A stretch of 64,000 bases of DNA from Klebsiella planticola ATCC 33531 (GTDB lineage Bacteria > Pseudomonadota > Gammaproteobacteria > Enterobacterales > Enterobacteriaceae). The notes beneath the pieces are model-generated. The model worked only from the letters and a program-made list of their open reading frames with translations. It made no database searches and was not told the DNA's origin. A program made the position numbers and the translations under genes. The stretch lies in contig NZ_JMPP01000003.1 in the NCBI RefSeq assembly GCF_000735435.1, forward strand, positions 88,539-152,538, read 5' to 3'. The first letter of the stretch is position 1. The number at the start of each line of letters is the position of its first letter. Of the stretch, positions 17,862 through 31,715 are shown piece after piece.

Positions 17862-18809
17862 ATGAATCTCAATTTACTCCCCGACCTTGCCCTGTTCGTG
17901 CAAATTGTCGACCAGGGCAGTTTTTCTGCCGTCGCCCGCCTTTCCGGGGCAACGCCTTCGGCGGTCAGTCGCAGCGTCTCGCGACTGGAACACGAACTGG
18001 GCTGTAAGCTGCTGCACCGCAGCACGCGTAAATTACGCCTGAGTGATGCCGGCAAAACGGTGTATGCGCACGCGCAGGAGATGCTGGAATCGGCGCGCCT
18101 GGCGATGGACTCCGCCAGCAGTACGCAGGAGGTGGCGCAGGGAAAACTGACCCTCAGCGTGCCAAAAGCCGTCGGGCGTTTTGTGATTCACCCGTTGATG
18201 ACGGAATTTCTCACCCGCTACCCCGGCGTGGACGTCTGTCTGCGGCTTGAGGACCGCTATCTGGATCTGATTGATGATGGTATTGATCTGGCGCTGCGTA
18301 TTACCCACAGCCCCTCTCCCGGGCTACACGGCAAGCCGCTGATGCCGGTGACCCACGTGATCTGCGCCACAGCGGACTATTTGCTGCAGCACGGCACGCC
18401 GCAAACGCCGGCAGAGCTGCGCGCCCACAGCTGCATCAGCCTCGGCGAAACGCCGGCCGACTCACGCTGGAAATTCCGACGGGCGGGTAAAACGGAAACT
18501 ATCCAGACTCACGGACGCTACGCCGCCAACCATACTGCCGTACGCCTTGATGCGGTGAAGCAGCATTTAGGTATCGGCAGCCTGCCGCTGTTTACCGCTC
18601 GCGACGCGCTGGCCCGGGGCGATATCGTGCAGGTTCTGGCAGAATGGGAGTTTATCAGTAGCTATAGCGGACAGCTGTGGCTGCTGTGGTCGGGCAATAA
18701 ACATATGCCCGCCAGAATGCGGGCCATGATTGATTATCTGAGCGAGAAAATTGACGGTCGCCAGGCCGCTTACGGCGCCAGGGCCAACACTTCCGCCACC
18801 CAGCGCTGA
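17862..18809 (+). CDS. LysR-family transcriptional regulator
   Basis: A 315-residue LysR-type regulator. The helix-turn-helix is at about residues 16-46 ([20 protein letters not shown]), followed by the linker helix and an effector domain beginning near residue 90 ([14 protein letters not shown]). The start at 17862 ([17 protein letters not shown]) gives the usual N-terminus. It is divergent from the AlaX-like gene, the classic arrangement for a LysR protein and its target. Its 3' end overlaps that of rihC by 40 bp tail to tail. The effector and target are not known. Confidence 0.9.
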   Translation: MNLNLLPDLALFVQIVDQGSFSAVARLSGATPSAVSRSVSRLEHELGCKLLHRSTRKLRLSDAGKTVYAHAQEMLESARLAMDSASSTQEVAQGKLTLSVPKAVGRFVIHPLMTEFLTRYPGVDVCLRLEDRYLDLIDDGIDLALRITHSPSPGLHGKPLMPVTHVICATADYLLQHGTPQTPAELRAHSCISLGETPADSRWKFRRAGKTETIQTHGRYAANHTAVRLDAVKQHLGIGSLPLFTARDALARGDIVQVLAEWEFISSYSGQLWLLWSGNKHMPARMRAMIDYLSEKIDGRQAAYGARANTSATQR

Positions 18810-19684
18810 AAACCGCCCACATCCAGCTCCAGCGCAACGCGAGCGTTCGCCGGCTGCCCGAGTCGCCCTTCGATATCGACGACGGTGGTACCGGATGTCC
18901 AGGTCCCCTGCGTTTCCACCGCCACAAAGCACGGTTGTAGGGTAAACAGCTCGGGGCGCACCAGCCAGGCAATGGCGCACAGGTCATGCATACGTAGCCC
19001 GCTGCTCATGCTGCCGCTGCGATAATGGCTGAACAGCGCGTGGAGCATCTTTCCGGTGTTGTTCAGCGCGGGCAGCGTGGCGAGGTACTCCGGCGTCAGC
19101 ATCGCCCTGTTCGTCACGTCGAGACCGCACATCACGATCTCCAGACCGCTGCGAAATACGCTGGCCGCGGCTTCCGGGTCGATAGCAATATTGAACTCCG
19201 CATTGGGCGTGAAGTTACCGCGCCCGGCAGAACCGCCCATGATCACCAGCCGGCGAATATTAAAGCGACATTCCGGATACTGCGTCAGGAGCAGCGCAAT
19301 ATTGGTCAACGGACCAATCGCTACCAGCGTAATGGGCTCCTGAGCATGCATCAGCGCGTCGCGAATGGCCTGAAAGGCCGGTTTCGGCAATGGCTGGCAG
19401 TCATGCTCGACAAAATCATACCCTTCCATACCGGACTCACCATGCACGGAGGCCGCATCGCGCAGCGGGCGCAAAAGCGGCATCGACGCCCCTTGAGCCA
19501 GCGGAACCTTCGCCTGCCAGAAATGCAGTAGCTGCAGGGCATTACGGGTGGTTTTTTCCACCGACACGTTCCCCGCCACCGTCGTCATCAGCTGCAGATC
19601 GAGCTCGGGGGCAAACAGCGCAGCGGCGATCGCCGCCGCGTCGTCAATGCCGGGATCGGTATCAAGAATGATCGGTAAGCGCAT
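18770..19684 (-). CDS. rihC: ribonucleoside hydrolase
   Basis: A 304-residue nucleoside hydrolase, the E. coli RihC length, which cleaves purine and pyrimidine ribonucleosides to base plus ribose. The Ca2+-binding N-terminal signature [10 protein letters not shown] is at residues 7-16, and later motifs ([35 protein letters not shown]) fit the family. The start at 19684 ([12 protein letters not shown]) follows GGGAGAAACG. In E. coli rihC lies between ispH and dapB; here ispH is adjacent but an island separates rihC from dapB. The ispH terminator lies upstream, so it is a separate unit. Confidence 0.94.
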   Translation of the reverse strand: MRLPIILDTDPGIDDAAAIAAALFAPELDLQLMTTVAGNVSVEKTTRNALQLLHFWQAKVPLAQGASMPLLRPLRDAASVHGESGMEGYDFVEHDCQPLPKPAFQAIRDALMHAQEPITLVAIGPLTNIALLLTQYPECRFNIRRLVIMGGSAGRGNFTPNAEFNIAIDPEAAASVFRSGLEIVMCGLDVTNRAMLTPEYLATLPALNNTGKMLHALFSHYRSGSMSSGLRMHDLCAIAWLVRPELFTLQPCFVAVETQGTWTSGTTVVDIEGRLGQPANARVALELDVGGFQRWVAEVLALAP

Positions 19685-19693
19685 CGTTTCTCC

Positions 19694-19726
19694 CAAAAAA
19701 AATGCCAGACGTTAAGTCTGGCATCT
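19694..19726 (-). terminator. rho-independent terminator after ispH
   Basis: On the reverse strand ATGCCAGAC and GTCTGGCAT pair around TTAAC and are followed by a run of T. It ends the ribF-ileS-lspA-fkpB-ispH transcript before rihC. Confidence 0.92.
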
Positions 19727-19750
19727 TCTCACATTCGCTGGCGAAAGAAC

Positions 19751-20701
19751 TTAGTCTACTTCACGGACATCAACCCGCAGCTCTTTCGGTACTTCGAAAA
19801 CGATATTCTCTTCACGCCCTTCCAGCGGGACGGCTTCTCCACCGCCCAGCGCCTGCAGACGCGCAATCACGTTCTGCACCAGAATATCCGGGGCCGATGC
19901 GCCTGCGGTCACGCCAACGCACGCGGCCTCTTTGACCCACGCTTCCTGAATATCCGTCGCGTCGTCAATCAGATAGGCTGCTTTCCCCATCCGCTGAGCG
20001 AGCTCCGCCAGACGGTTGGAGTTAGAGGAGTTTTTCGACCCCACCACCAGCACGACATCGGCCTGTTCCGCCAGCGCACGCACCGCTTCCTGACGGTTGG
20101 TGGTTGCGTAACAGATATCGTCTTTGCGCGGCCCGACGATTTTTGGGAAGCGTTCGCGCAGCGCGTCGATCACATCCGAAGTGTCATCTACCGAGAGGGT
20201 GGTCTGCGTCATAAACGACAGCCGGGCGTCGTTTTTCACCTCCAGCTTCCAGACGTCATCGGGCGATTCTACCAGATACATTCCCCCTTCCGGGTTGCTG
20301 TACTGGCCCATCGTCCCTTCGACTTCCGGGTGACCGGCATGGCCAATCAGGATCGACTCTTCGCCACGACGACTGGCGCGGGCAACTTCCATATGCACTT
20401 TGGTCACCAGCGGACAGGTCGCGTCAAAGACCGTCAGATCGCGGTTTTTCGCTTCATTACGCACCGCCTGAGACACGCCGTGCGCGGAGAAAATCAGGAT
20501 CGCGCCATCAGGCACTTCGCTAATCTGTTCGATAAAAATGGCGCCGCGCTTGCGCAGGCTATCGACCACATAGCGGTTATGCACCACTTCATGACGCACA
20601 TAGATCGGCGCGCCGTAGAGCGTCAGCGCGTTTTCGACAATGCTGATAGCGCGGTCAACGCCGGCGCAGAAGCCGCGCGGGTTAGCCAACAGGATCTGCA
20701 T
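19751..20701 (-). CDS. ispH: 4-hydroxy-3-methylbut-2-enyl diphosphate reductase
   Basis: A 316-residue iron-sulfur enzyme, the E. coli length. It catalyses the last step of the MEP pathway, giving isopentenyl and dimethylallyl diphosphate. The cluster ligands are visible as Cys12 (PRGFCAGV), the Cys in DATCPLVTK near 96 and the Cys in DDICYATTN near 197. The start [10 protein letters not shown] at 20701 is one base past the fkpB stop, so the two are coupled in the operon. It ends before a strong terminator. Confidence 0.97.
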   Translation of the reverse strand: MQILLANPRGFCAGVDRAISIVENALTLYGAPIYVRHEVVHNRYVVDSLRKRGAIFIEQISEVPDGAILIFSAHGVSQAVRNEAKNRDLTVFDATCPLVTKVHMEVARASRRGEESILIGHAGHPEVEGTMGQYSNPEGGMYLVESPDDVWKLEVKNDARLSFMTQTTLSVDDTSDVIDALRERFPKIVGPRKDDICYATTNRQEAVRALAEQADVVLVVGSKNSSNSNRLAELAQRMGKAAYLIDDATDIQEAWVKEAACVGVTAGASAPDILVQNVIARLQALGGGEAVPLEGREENIVFEVPKELRVDVREVD

Positions 20702-20702
20702 T

Positions 20703-21152
20703 TCACTCCTCCAGCGCCGGATCGATTTCCAGCACTTCAATATCAAAATGGACGGTGCGCCCGGCCAGCGGGTGGTTGAAATCCACGGTGATCGAATCGC
20801 CGTTCACTTCACGAATCACGCCGGGCATTTCGCTGCCATCCATTGCGGTAAAGAGCATAATCGCGCCAATTTCCGGCTCGCCCGCATCGATAAATTCACG
20901 ACGGGAAAAATACTGGATAAGATCCGGGCTTGGCACGCCAAACGCGGCATCGGGCTCCAGCGAAAATACCTTTTTCTCACCCTCTTTCAGACCCAGAAGC
21001 TGTTGTTCAAGACCTTCAGACAGGGAGGTGTCGCCAAGGCGAAACAGGGCAGGTTTGCCGTTATTGCGGGTGGATTCAGCCGTTGAGCCATCATCCAGTT
21101 TCAGCGTGAAGTGAACGAGGATCGCGCTGTTGCTCTGTACGGATTTAGACAT
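20703..21152 (-). CDS. fkpB: FKBP-type peptidyl-prolyl cis-trans isomerase
   Basis: A 149-residue SlyD-like FKBP, the same length as E. coli FkpB (SlpA). It begins [19 protein letters not shown]; the FKBP half at the N- and C-termini is interrupted by the insert-in-flap chaperone domain (residues ~70-120). It sits between lspA and ispH in the conserved operon. A REP pair (21185-21262) fills the 118-bp gap to lspA upstream, and ispH follows after one base. Codons upstream of 21152 lie in the REP region and are not part of the gene. Confidence 0.96.
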   Translation of the reverse strand: MSKSVQSNSAILVHFTLKLDDGSTAESTRNNGKPALFRLGDTSLSEGLEQQLLGLKEGEKKVFSLEPDAAFGVPSPDLIQYFSRREFIDAGEPEIGAIMLFTAMDGSEMPGVIREVNGDSITVDFNHPLAGRTVHFDIEVLEIDPALEE

Positions 21153-21184
21153 GCAAATTGCTCGCTTGTTTTGGCCCGCCTGTT

Positions 21185-21262
21185 TGCCCGGTGACGCTAC
21201 GCTTACCGGGCCTACGGAAGGGCGCAAATTCTGTAGGCCGGGTAAGCGCAGCGCCACCCGAC
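21185..21262. repeat. REP/BIME pair between lspA and fkpB
   Basis: Two inverted REP-type units are visible: GCCCGGTGACGCTACGCTTA followed by CCGGGCCTAC, and its inverted partner GTAGGCCGGGTAAGCGCAGC. They form a long hairpin in the intercistronic gap of the operon. Confidence 0.85.
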
Positions 21263-21270
21263 ATTTACAT

Positions 21271-21770
21271 TTACACCGGCTCTTTCGCCGAAGGTTTTGG
21301 CAGGAAGCCTTCCAGCACAATCAGCGCCGCGCCGATACAAATTGCGGTATCGGCGAGGTTGAAGGTAGCGAAATGCCAGTCTCCGACGTAGAAATCAATC
21401 ATATCGACGACAAAACCATGCCATAGCCGATCAAACAAATTCCCCAACGCGCCGCCAATAATCAGCGCGTAGGCAATGTTGTTCAGCTTTTGCGTGGCTT
21501 TTGAGCGATACATCAATACCGCCAGAATCACGCAGATACCAATGGCAATGCCGGCAAAGAACCAGCGCTGCCAGCCGCCGCTATCGGCAAGGAAACTAAA
21601 AGCCGCGCCATAGTTACGCGCATAATGCAGATTAAGCGACGGGAACAGCGATACCGTATCCCCCAGAGCAAAGTTCTGGAGGATCAGGAATTTACTGCCC
21701 AGGTCAATAATCAGCACGGCTACAACGACCCAAAGCCAGCGTAGCCCCGTTGAACAGACAGATTTACTCA

Positions 21771-21771
<1 letters not shown>
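21271..21771 (-). CDS. lspA: prolipoprotein signal peptidase (signal peptidase II)
   Basis: A 166-residue inner-membrane aspartyl protease that removes the signal peptide of diacylated prolipoproteins. Four membrane helices are visible (about 10-28, 68-86, 94-112 and 138-156). The two catalytic aspartates lie in [11 protein letters not shown] and in the NLADTAI motif. Its start overlaps the ileS stop by one base (TGATG), the conserved coupling seen in E. coli. It is followed by fkpB after a REP-containing gap. Confidence 0.97.
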
Positions 21772-24587
<2,816 letters not shown>

Positions 24588-24631
24588 CAGATTCTCGGTT
24601 CCGTATTTCGGTTTGATAAACACCAACAGGC

Positions 24632-25570
24632 TTATGCCTGCCTGGCCAGCCCAAAGAACTCGCGGGCCGTTAACTCATCACGTGCAATTTGCGCTTTCAG
24701 CTCATCAAGCGACGCAAATCGCTGCTCGTTACGTATTTTTTTACGCAGTATTACATCTATATGGCGACCATAAAGGTCCATTACAACGTCCAGCAAATGC
24801 ACTTCCAGCTGCTGGCGAACGCCAGCAACCGTTGGACGGGTGCCAATGTTGGCGACGCCCACCAGCGGTTTGTCGCCCAGTCCTGTCACTTCCACCGCAT
24901 AGACCCCTTTTACCGGGGAAACCTGACGACGTAGCGGTAAGTTCGCCGTCGGAAAACCAATAGTGCGCCCCAGCTCATCGCCGTGGACCACGCGTCCGGA
25001 GATCGTAAAGGGATGGCCCAGCAGGTTTTCCGCCTGCACAAGGTCGTCATCCGCTAGCGCCTGGCGCACCGCCGTGCTGCTGATACGTACACCGCCCTCG
25101 CAGAAAGTTTGGGTGCTGGTTACGTCAAAACCGTATTCCGCCCCGGCTTTCTGTAATAACAAGAAATCCCCCTGGCGACCAGCGCCAAAGCGGAAATCAT
25201 CACCCACAGCAAGGAACTGCACGCCTAAACGGCGCACCAGCAGTTCGCTGATAAAATCCTGGGCGGTCAGGGCGGCGAAGCGGCGGTCAAAGCGCACGCA
25301 CAGCACATAGTCGACGCCGCTTTCAGCCAGATAGCTCAGCTTTTCCCGCAGACGCGTTAAACGGGCTGGCGCCTTATCGGCGGCAAACAGCTCCAGCGGC
25401 TGTGGTTCGAAAATCATCACCACCACCGGTAAACCACGCTGGCGGCCCTCGGCGCGCAAACGCTGCAGCAGCGCCTGGTGCCCGCGATGTACACCGTCAA
25501 AATTACCAATGGTCAGCACGCACCCGTGCGGTGCCTGACTGAGATTATGTATGCCGCGTATCAGCTTCAT
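24632..25570 (-). CDS. ribF: bifunctional riboflavin kinase / FAD synthetase
   Basis: A 312-residue enzyme (313 in E. coli) that converts riboflavin to FMN and then FAD. The N-terminal nucleotidyltransferase domain has [11 protein letters not shown] near residues 22-32. The C-terminal riboflavin kinase domain begins around [19 protein letters not shown]. The start [11 protein letters not shown] at 25570 gives the known N-terminus. It is the first gene of the ileS-lspA-fkpB-ispH cluster and is divergent from rpsT. Confidence 0.96.
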   Translation of the reverse strand: MKLIRGIHNLSQAPHGCVLTIGNFDGVHRGHQALLQRLRAEGRQRGLPVVVMIFEPQPLELFAADKAPARLTRLREKLSYLAESGVDYVLCVRFDRRFAALTAQDFISELLVRRLGVQFLAVGDDFRFGAGRQGDFLLLQKAGAEYGFDVTSTQTFCEGGVRISSTAVRQALADDDLVQAENLLGHPFTISGRVVHGDELGRTIGFPTANLPLRRQVSPVKGVYAVEVTGLGDKPLVGVANIGTRPTVAGVRQQLEVHLLDVVMDLYGRHIDVILRKKIRNEQRFASLDELKAQIARDELTAREFFGLARQA

Positions 25571-25755
25571 GTCTGGCTCAAAACAGTGAAAATCGTCCGA
25601 GTATACCTTGTACAACTGACGACGTTAACCAGCGATTGCACCTCTTAACCGAAAGATCCCGGGAATTCATCAACTCAGCGCGGGAATGCGGCAAAAACTA
25701 CCCGGGCCCAGCGATTTTTATGGTGGAAAGGCTGTATTCGCCAGCAACAAGCTGG

Positions 25756-25761
25756 TAGAAT
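25756..25761 (+). promoter_or_regulatory. possible upstream rpsT promoter (-10 box)
   Basis: TAGAAT is followed by a GC-rich discriminator (CTTGCGCC), typical of stringently controlled ribosomal protein promoters. The matching -35 is weak. E. coli rpsT also has two promoters. Confidence 0.45.
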
Positions 25762-25824
25762 CTTGCGCCATCACTACGTAATAAAGCGTCGTTGTTTTAA
25801 GCGGCGCTTATTTGCACAAATCCA

Positions 25825-25853
25825 TTGACAAAAGAAGGCTAAACGGGCATATT
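25825..25853 (+). promoter_or_regulatory. sigma-70 promoter of rpsT
   Basis: A perfect -35 TTGACA at 25825-25830 and CATATT at 25848-25853, spaced by 17 bp, lie about 50 bp before the rpsT start. Confidence 0.75.
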
Positions 25854-25879
25854 CCTCGGCCTTTGAATTGTCCATATAG

Positions 25880-26164
<285 letters not shown>

Positions 26165-26186
26165 TCGCCTGCTTGTTATCGCTTTG

Positions 26187-26216
26187 TAAAAAAACCCGCG
26201 AAAGCGGGTTTTTTTA
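26187..26216. terminator. bidirectional rho-independent terminator between rpsT and nhaR
   Basis: CCCGC and GCGGG pair around GAAA, flanked by a run of A on the left and a run of T on the right. It can serve the convergent rpsT and nhaR transcripts. Confidence 0.93.
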
Positions 26217-26226
26217 TGCCTGTCAG

Positions 26227-27126
26227 TTACGCCTGCGGCGTCGTGAAGAGTGACGAATAGTCGCGATTGCAAATCCGTTGCACCGCCGGATGCTGAATCA
26301 TTCTTTCGGCAAAAATGGCGTGATACTCCTCCATCACATTCTCCATCCGTCCGATCTCAATAATCGTCTCATCCTGATAGAAGTCATGCGCGTAAAGCGT
26401 CGGCGCGACAAAAATCGCATTATGCGCCGCACCGAACGCCTTCATCAGCGCCGCATCATCAAACTCACCAAGAATCTCGACCTTCAGCCCCTGCGAGTTG
26501 AACCAGTTCAGAAGCTTGCGTCCCAGCATCGAGCGCCGGCCGGGGATCAGCAGACGACGCTCCTCCAGACAGGCAGGGAACGGTTTTTCCGGCGGCGGGT
26601 TCATACACCAGAAGCTCACGCTGCACTCGCCGATACGCACAGAGAACAGCCCTTCCTGCTGGGTGGAATCGATGGGGCAGTCTGAGATGATCATATCGAG
26701 CTTGTGCTGGCTGAGCTGCTCAAGCAGCATTTCGTGGGTCGACTCAAAGCAACGCAAATGAATCTGTTCATTATCCACTACCGCCGCATCCAGCACCCCG
26801 CTCACCAGCCTTTTCGACAAAGCATCGGCAACACCGACATCGAACAGCAGGTTAGACTCTTTGCGGTAGTTCACAATATCGAGCATCTCCTGGCTTAGCG
26901 TGAACATGCGGTCTGCATAGCGGAACACCAGCTCGCCCAGTTCACTCGGCTCCAGCCCCCGCCCTTTGCGTTTAAACAATTTTCCCTGCAAACGCTCTTC
27001 AAGCGCTTTGATTTGCCCGGTAATGGTCTGCGGCGTCAGGAACAAAGCCTCCGCGGCGCCGACAACAGAACCTTCTTTGTAAACGTGCCAGAAGTAATAC
27101 AGGTGGTTGTAATTAATATGCGACAT
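26227..27126 (-). CDS. nhaR: LysR-family Na+-responsive activator of nhaA
   Basis: A 299-residue LysR-type regulator very close to E. coli NhaR (start [19 protein letters not shown]; helix-turn-helix around [20 protein letters not shown]). NhaR activates nhaA in response to Na+ and also acts on other envelope genes. The start at 27126 is supported by GGGAGA 5 nt upstream. It follows nhaA on the same strand after 52 bp that contain a GC-rich hairpin, so it can be cotranscribed with nhaA. It ends at the terminator shared with rpsT. Confidence 0.97.
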   Translation of the reverse strand: MSHINYNHLYYFWHVYKEGSVVGAAEALFLTPQTITGQIKALEERLQGKLFKRKGRGLEPSELGELVFRYADRMFTLSQEMLDIVNYRKESNLLFDVGVADALSKRLVSGVLDAAVVDNEQIHLRCFESTHEMLLEQLSQHKLDMIISDCPIDSTQQEGLFSVRIGECSVSFWCMNPPPEKPFPACLEERRLLIPGRRSMLGRKLLNWFNSQGLKVEILGEFDDAALMKAFGAAHNAIFVAPTLYAHDFYQDETIIEIGRMENVMEEYHAIFAERMIQHPAVQRICNRDYSSLFTTPQA

Positions 27127-27148
27127 GTTTCTCTCCCTGATAATGCCA

Positions 27149-27170
27149 GGGGAGCCCTTGCAGGCTCCCC
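27149..27170 (-). other. intercistronic hairpin between nhaA and nhaR
   Basis: GGGGAGCC and GGCTCCCC form an exact 8-bp stem with a 6-nt loop. No T-tract follows, so it probably tunes read-through or mRNA stability between the two genes. Confidence 0.6.
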
Positions 27171-27178
27171 ATCGAATG

Positions 27179-28351
27179 TTAAGCCGTCGTGGTATCCGCA
27201 ATACGCCTGCGTAGTATCATATACCCGGTCACGGCCGACAGAACTGATCCAATCAGGATGCCTAGCTTGGCCCAGTTGATTAAGCCAGGATTAACGCTGC
27301 TGAAGGCCAGACTGGCGATGAAAATCGACATCGTGAAGCCAATCCCGCACAGAATACCGACCGCCACTATCTGCTTGCAGGTCGTCCCTTCCGGCAGCGA
27401 TGCCCATTTCAGTTTTAACGCCAGCCAGCAGAACAGGCTGATCCCCAGCGGTTTGCCGATAAACAGCCCGGCAATAATCCCCAGCGGCAGCAGTGACGTC
27501 AGTCCTTCAATCGTTACGCCTTGCAGCGAGACGCCTGCGTTAGCGAAGGCGAAAAGCGGCAGAATCAGGTAAGCCACCCACGGATGCAGGACATGCTCAA
27601 GCTGCTTAGCCGGTGATTTACCGCCCTGCTCCTTCAGCGGGATCATAAAGCCAACGATCACCCCGGCTAACGTCGCATGAACCCCGGACTTCAGGACCGC
27701 AGTCCATAGCACCGCGCCGACCAGGATATAGATACCGGTGCGTCGGACGCCGCAAAGATTGAGCGCAACCAGCACGGCAATCGCCCCTGCCGCCACGCCC
27801 AGCGACAGGACGGAAAGGTCGCTGGTATAAAACAGGGCAATGATGATAATGGCGCCCAGGTCGTCGATAATCGCCAGCGCCATCAGGAAGATTTTCAACG
27901 CCGGCGGTACGCGACTGCCCAACAGCGCCAGCACTCCCAGCGCAAAAGCGATATCGGTCGCCGCCGGAATCGCCCAGCCCTCGCGGGTAATCGGATCCTG
28001 AGCATTAAACGCCAGGTAGATCAGCGCCGGGACAATCATCCCACCTAAGGCCGCCACGACCGGGAAAACGGCCTGACGGCGGCTGGCCAGCGCCCCCTGA
28101 ATCATCTCACGCTTCACTTCCAGGCCAATCAGCAAGAAGAAGACGGCCATGAGCGCATCGTTAATCCACAGCAGCATGTTCTTATTGATTTCCAACGCGC
28201 CCACACGCAGCTGAACGGGTGTTTCCAGAAAGGAGTGGTAAATACCGCTGGTTGCGCCAGTATTAGCCAACAGCATAGCCAACGCGGCCGCGAAAATGAG
28301 GATAATGCCCCCTGAAGCATCGCTACTGAAAAAACGCTGCAGATGTTTCAC
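27179..28351 (-). CDS. nhaA: Na+/H+ antiporter NhaA
   Basis: A 390-residue inner-membrane antiporter (388 in E. coli) that exports Na+ or Li+ in exchange for protons at alkaline pH. About 12 membrane helices can be read. The ion-binding Asp pair is in [10 protein letters not shown] (about residues 163-164), and the pH-sensing region includes [10 protein letters not shown]. The start [15 protein letters not shown] matches the family. It is followed by its regulator nhaR; dnaJ lies upstream on the same strand with a terminator between. Confidence 0.97.
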   Translation of the reverse strand: MKHLQRFFSSDASGGIILIFAAALAMLLANTGATSGIYHSFLETPVQLRVGALEINKNMLLWINDALMAVFFLLIGLEVKREMIQGALASRRQAVFPVVAALGGMIVPALIYLAFNAQDPITREGWAIPAATDIAFALGVLALLGSRVPPALKIFLMALAIIDDLGAIIIIALFYTSDLSVLSLGVAAGAIAVLVALNLCGVRRTGIYILVGAVLWTAVLKSGVHATLAGVIVGFMIPLKEQGGKSPAKQLEHVLHPWVAYLILPLFAFANAGVSLQGVTIEGLTSLLPLGIIAGLFIGKPLGISLFCWLALKLKWASLPEGTTCKQIVAVGILCGIGFTMSIFIASLAFSSVNPGLINWAKLGILIGSVLSAVTGYMILRRRIADTTTA

Positions 28352-28526
28352 TTTTACTCTCTCTATAAGGCTAATTCATCGATGAAACTATTCTAGTCGC
28401 CATAACACTTCGAAAAAATAAGATTATTATTGCGTTATAGCTCGATTTTTACGATATAAAGCAAACGGCAAAGCGCGACTCTGACCGGAGGGATTCAGCC
28501 ATCATTAACAGATAGCGGGCTGGAAA

Positions 28527-28561
28527 CAAAAAAGCCACTTTAACAATAAAGTGGCTTTTCA
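28527..28561 (-). terminator. rho-independent terminator of dnaKJ
   Basis: On the reverse strand AAAGCCACTTT and AAAGTGGCTTT pair around ATTGTT, followed by a T-rich stretch. It lies about 15 bp past the dnaJ stop. Confidence 0.9.
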
Positions 28562-28574
28562 GAATCGCAGTAGA

Positions 28575-29711
28575 TTAGCGCGTCAGGTCGTCGAAGAATT
28601 TCTTCACGCCATCAAAGAAACTTTTGGAGCGCGGGCTGTTTTTTTCACCCGTTGGGCCGCCAAAACTTTCCTGAAGATCCTTCAGCAGCTGTTTCTGTTT
28701 TTCATTCAGCCCTACCGGCGTTTCAACCACCACGCGGCACAGCAGATCGCCCTGCGCGCCACCACGTACGGATTTCACCCCTTTGCCACGCATGCGGAAG
28801 AGCTTACCGGTCTGCGTTTCGCCAGGCACTTTCAGATTGACGCGGCCATCCAGCGTCGGGACTTCAATCTCGCCGCCGAGGGCAGCCATGGTGAAGTTGA
28901 TCGGCACTTCGCAGTACAGGTTATTGCCTTCACGCTCAAAGATAGCGTGCTGCTTAACCTGGACCTGAACGTACAGATCGCCCGCCGGAGCGCCGTGCTC
29001 ACCCGCTTCGCCTTCGCCTGAAAGACGAATACGATCGCCGGTATCCACACCCGCCGGGATTTTGACCGACAGGGTTTTGGTCTTCTCGACCCGGCCGTGA
29101 CCGTGGCATTTGTTGCACGGATCTTTAATCAGCGTACCGCGTCCCTGACAATGCGGACAGGTTTGCTGAACGGCGAAGAAGCCCTGACGCATCTGCACCT
29201 GACCGGCACCGTGACAGGTTGGACAGGTTTGCGGTTTGCTACCGGCTTTCGCGCCGCTGCCGTGGCAGACGTCACACTCTTCCAGCGTCGGGATGCGAAT
29301 CTCTTTAGTCACGCCGCGAACGGCTTCTTCCAGCGTCAGCTCCATGTTGTAGCGCAGGTCAGCGCCACGCGCCGCACGCTGACGGCCACGACCGCCGCCA
29401 AAGATATCGCCAAACACGTCGCCAAAGATATCGCTGAAATCTGCACCGCCGCCAAAACCACCGCCGCCGCCGCCCATGCCACCTTGTTCAAAGGCGGCGT
29501 GGCCGTACTGATCGTAGGCCGCACGCTTCTGGTCATCAGTCAGGATTTCATACGCTTCTTTAATTTCTTTAAACTTCGCTTCGGCTTCTTTATCACCCTG
29601 GTTACGGTCCGGGTGATATTTCATGGCCAGGCGCTTGTAAGCCTTTTTGATTTCACGCTCTTCCGCTGTTTTGGAAACGCCCAAAATCTCGTAATAATCT
29701 TGCTTTGCCAT
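28575..29711 (-). CDS. dnaJ: molecular chaperone DnaJ (Hsp40)
   Basis: A 378-residue co-chaperone (376 in E. coli). The J domain has His33-Pro34-Asp35, which stimulates DnaK ATPase. A Gly/Phe-rich linker ([12 protein letters not shown]) follows, then four CxxCxGxG zinc repeats ([32 protein letters not shown]) and the C-terminal substrate-binding domain. It is the second gene of the dnaKJ heat-shock operon, 87 bp after dnaK with an intercistronic hairpin, and ends at a terminator. Confidence 0.98.
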   Translation of the reverse strand: MAKQDYYEILGVSKTAEEREIKKAYKRLAMKYHPDRNQGDKEAEAKFKEIKEAYEILTDDQKRAAYDQYGHAAFEQGGMGGGGGGFGGGADFSDIFGDVFGDIFGGGRGRQRAARGADLRYNMELTLEEAVRGVTKEIRIPTLEECDVCHGSGAKAGSKPQTCPTCHGAGQVQMRQGFFAVQQTCPHCQGRGTLIKDPCNKCHGHGRVEKTKTLSVKIPAGVDTGDRIRLSGEGEAGEHGAPAGDLYVQVQVKQHAIFEREGNNLYCEVPINFTMAALGGEIEVPTLDGRVNLKVPGETQTGKLFRMRGKGVKSVRGGAQGDLLCRVVVETPVGLNEKQKQLLKDLQESFGGPTGEKNSPRSKSFFDGVKKFFDDLTR

Positions 29712-29739
29712 TGGTGTTTTTCAGCCCCTTAACATGCGT

Positions 29740-29772
29740 GCACGGGCGGAGAGGAAACCTCTTCGCCCGTGC
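29740..29772 (-). ncRNA. strong hairpin between dnaK and dnaJ (position of E. coli tpke11)
   Basis: GCACGGGCGGAGAGG and CCTCTTCGCCCGTGC form a nearly perfect 15-bp stem with an AAA loop. E. coli has a small RNA annotation, tpke11, in the same dnaK-dnaJ gap. Here I can only show the hairpin; it may instead set the DnaK/DnaJ ratio by partial termination or mRNA processing. Confidence 0.45.
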
Positions 29773-29798
29773 CAGTGTTTTACCCGTTCAAAGGGCGA

Positions 29799-31715
29799 TT
29801 ATTTTTTGTCTTTCACTTCTTCAAACTCGGCGTCAACGACATCGTCGTCTTTCGCGTTGCTTTCAGAAGCTTCAGCACCGCCAGCCTGCTGCTGAGCGTG
29901 TTGCTGCTGAGCAATTTCCATCAGCTTCTGGGAAGCCTGAGCCAGCGCCTGCATTTTCGCTTCGATGTCCGCTTTGTCTTCACCTTTCAGCGAAGTTTCC
30001 AGCGCGGTCAGCGCAGACTCGATGGCAGTTTTGTCGTCAGCCGGCAGTTTGTCGCCCGCTTCTTCAACCTGCTTACGCGTGCTGTGCAGCAGATGGTCGC
30101 CCTGGTTACGGGTCTGAACCAGCTCTTCGAACTTACGGTCAGATTCAGCGTTCGCTTCCGCATCACGAACCATTTTGGCGATCTCTTCTTCGTTCAGACC
30201 AGAAGAGGCTTTAATGGTGATTTTCTGCTCTTTACCACTGTTTTTGTCTTTCGCGGACACGTGCAGGATACCATCAGCATCGATGTCGAAGGTGACTTCG
30301 ATCTGCGGCATACCGCGCGGTGCCGGGTTAATCCCATCCAGGTTGAATTGACCCAGTGATTTGTTATCGGAGGCGCGTTTACGCTCACCCTGAATCACGT
30401 GGATGGTTACCGCAGACTGGTTGTCTTCTGCAGTAGAGAACACCTGGCTATGCTTGGTCGGGATAGTGGTGTTTTTGTTGATCAGCGCAGTCATCACGCC
30501 GCCCATGGTTTCGATACCCAGCGACAGCGGGGTAACGTCCAGCAGCAGAACGTCTTTAACTTCACCGGTCAGTACACCACCCTGAACCGCAGCGCCGATC
30601 GCCACAGCTTCATCCGGGTTAACGTCTTTACGCGGCTCTTTACCAAAGAACTCAGCCACTTTCTTCTGAACCATCGGCATACGAGTCTGACCACCGACCA
30701 GGATAACGTCCTGGATGTCAGACACGGAGAGACCAGCGTCCTGCAGAGCAACTTTCAGCGGCTCGATAGAACGGTTAACCAGATCTTCAACCAGGCTTTC
30801 CAGTTTCGCACGCGTCACTTTGATGTTCATGTGTTTCGGACCGGTGGCATCTGCAGTGATGTACGGCAGGTTCACGTCGGTCTGCTGAGCGGAAGAAAGC
30901 TCGATTTTCGCTTTTTCAGCCGCTTCTTTCAGGCGCTGCATGGCCAGCGGATCGTTACGCAGGTCAATGCCCTGATCTTTCTTAAACTCATCAACGAGGT
31001 AGTTGATCATACGGCTGTCGAAGTCTTCACCACCCAGGTGGGTATCACCGTTGGTTGCCAGAACTTCGAAGGTTTTTTCGCCGTCAACTTCGTCGATTTC
31101 GATAATAGAGATATCGAAGGTACCACCACCGAGGTCGTAAACCGCGATAGTACGGTTGCCGACTTCTTTATCCAGACCGTAAGCCAGTGCAGCGGCGGTC
31201 GGTTCGTTGATGATACGTTTGACTTCCAGACCTGCGATACGGCCGGCATCTTTCGTTGCCTGACGCTGAGCATCGTTGAAGTATGCAGGTACGGTGATAA
31301 CCGCTTCAGTTACCGGCTCACCCAGGTAATCTTCAGCCGTTTTCTTCATTTTTTTCAGCACTTCAGCAGAAATCTGCGGCGGTGCCATTTTCTGACCTTT
31401 CACATCAAGCCATGCGTCGCCGTTGTCGGCGCCGATGATTTTGTACGGCATGATGGATACGTCACGCTGAACTTCTTCGTCCTGGAAGCGGCGACCAATC
31501 AGGCGTTTAATCGCAAACAGGGTGTTTTGCGGGTTTGTCACTGCCTGACGTTTAGCCGGCTGACCAACCAGAGTTTCACCATCCTGGGTATAAGCAATGA
31601 TAGAAGGCGTGGTGCGATCGCCTTCGGCGTTCTCCAGCACACGTGCAGTAGTGCCATCCATAATCGCTACACAAGAGTTGGTAGTACCCAGGTCGATACC
31701 AATAATTTTACCCAT
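29799..31715 (-). CDS. dnaK: molecular chaperone DnaK (Hsp70)
   Basis: A 638-residue Hsp70, the E. coli length. The N-terminal ATPase has the phosphate loops [16 protein letters not shown] and [12 protein letters not shown]. The linker [16 protein letters not shown] leads to the peptide-binding domain and an alpha-helical lid, and the C-terminus ends in the acidic [13 protein letters not shown] tail. It folds and remodels proteins with DnaJ and GrpE and feeds back on sigma-32. A canonical sigma-32 promoter lies at 31838-31865. dnaJ follows in the same operon. Confidence 0.99.
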   Translation of the reverse strand: MGKIIGIDLGTTNSCVAIMDGTTARVLENAEGDRTTPSIIAYTQDGETLVGQPAKRQAVTNPQNTLFAIKRLIGRRFQDEEVQRDVSIMPYKIIGADNGDAWLDVKGQKMAPPQISAEVLKKMKKTAEDYLGEPVTEAVITVPAYFNDAQRQATKDAGRIAGLEVKRIINEPTAAALAYGLDKEVGNRTIAVYDLGGGTFDISIIEIDEVDGEKTFEVLATNGDTHLGGEDFDSRMINYLVDEFKKDQGIDLRNDPLAMQRLKEAAEKAKIELSSAQQTDVNLPYITADATGPKHMNIKVTRAKLESLVEDLVNRSIEPLKVALQDAGLSVSDIQDVILVGGQTRMPMVQKKVAEFFGKEPRKDVNPDEAVAIGAAVQGGVLTGEVKDVLLLDVTPLSLGIETMGGVMTALINKNTTIPTKHSQVFSTAEDNQSAVTIHVIQGERKRASDNKSLGQFNLDGINPAPRGMPQIEVTFDIDADGILHVSAKDKNSGKEQKITIKASSGLNEEEIAKMVRDAEANAESDRKFEELVQTRNQGDHLLHSTRKQVEEAGDKLPADDKTAIESALTALETSLKGEDKADIEAKMQALAQASQKLMEIAQQQHAQQQAGGAEASESNAKDDDVVDAEFEEVKDKK

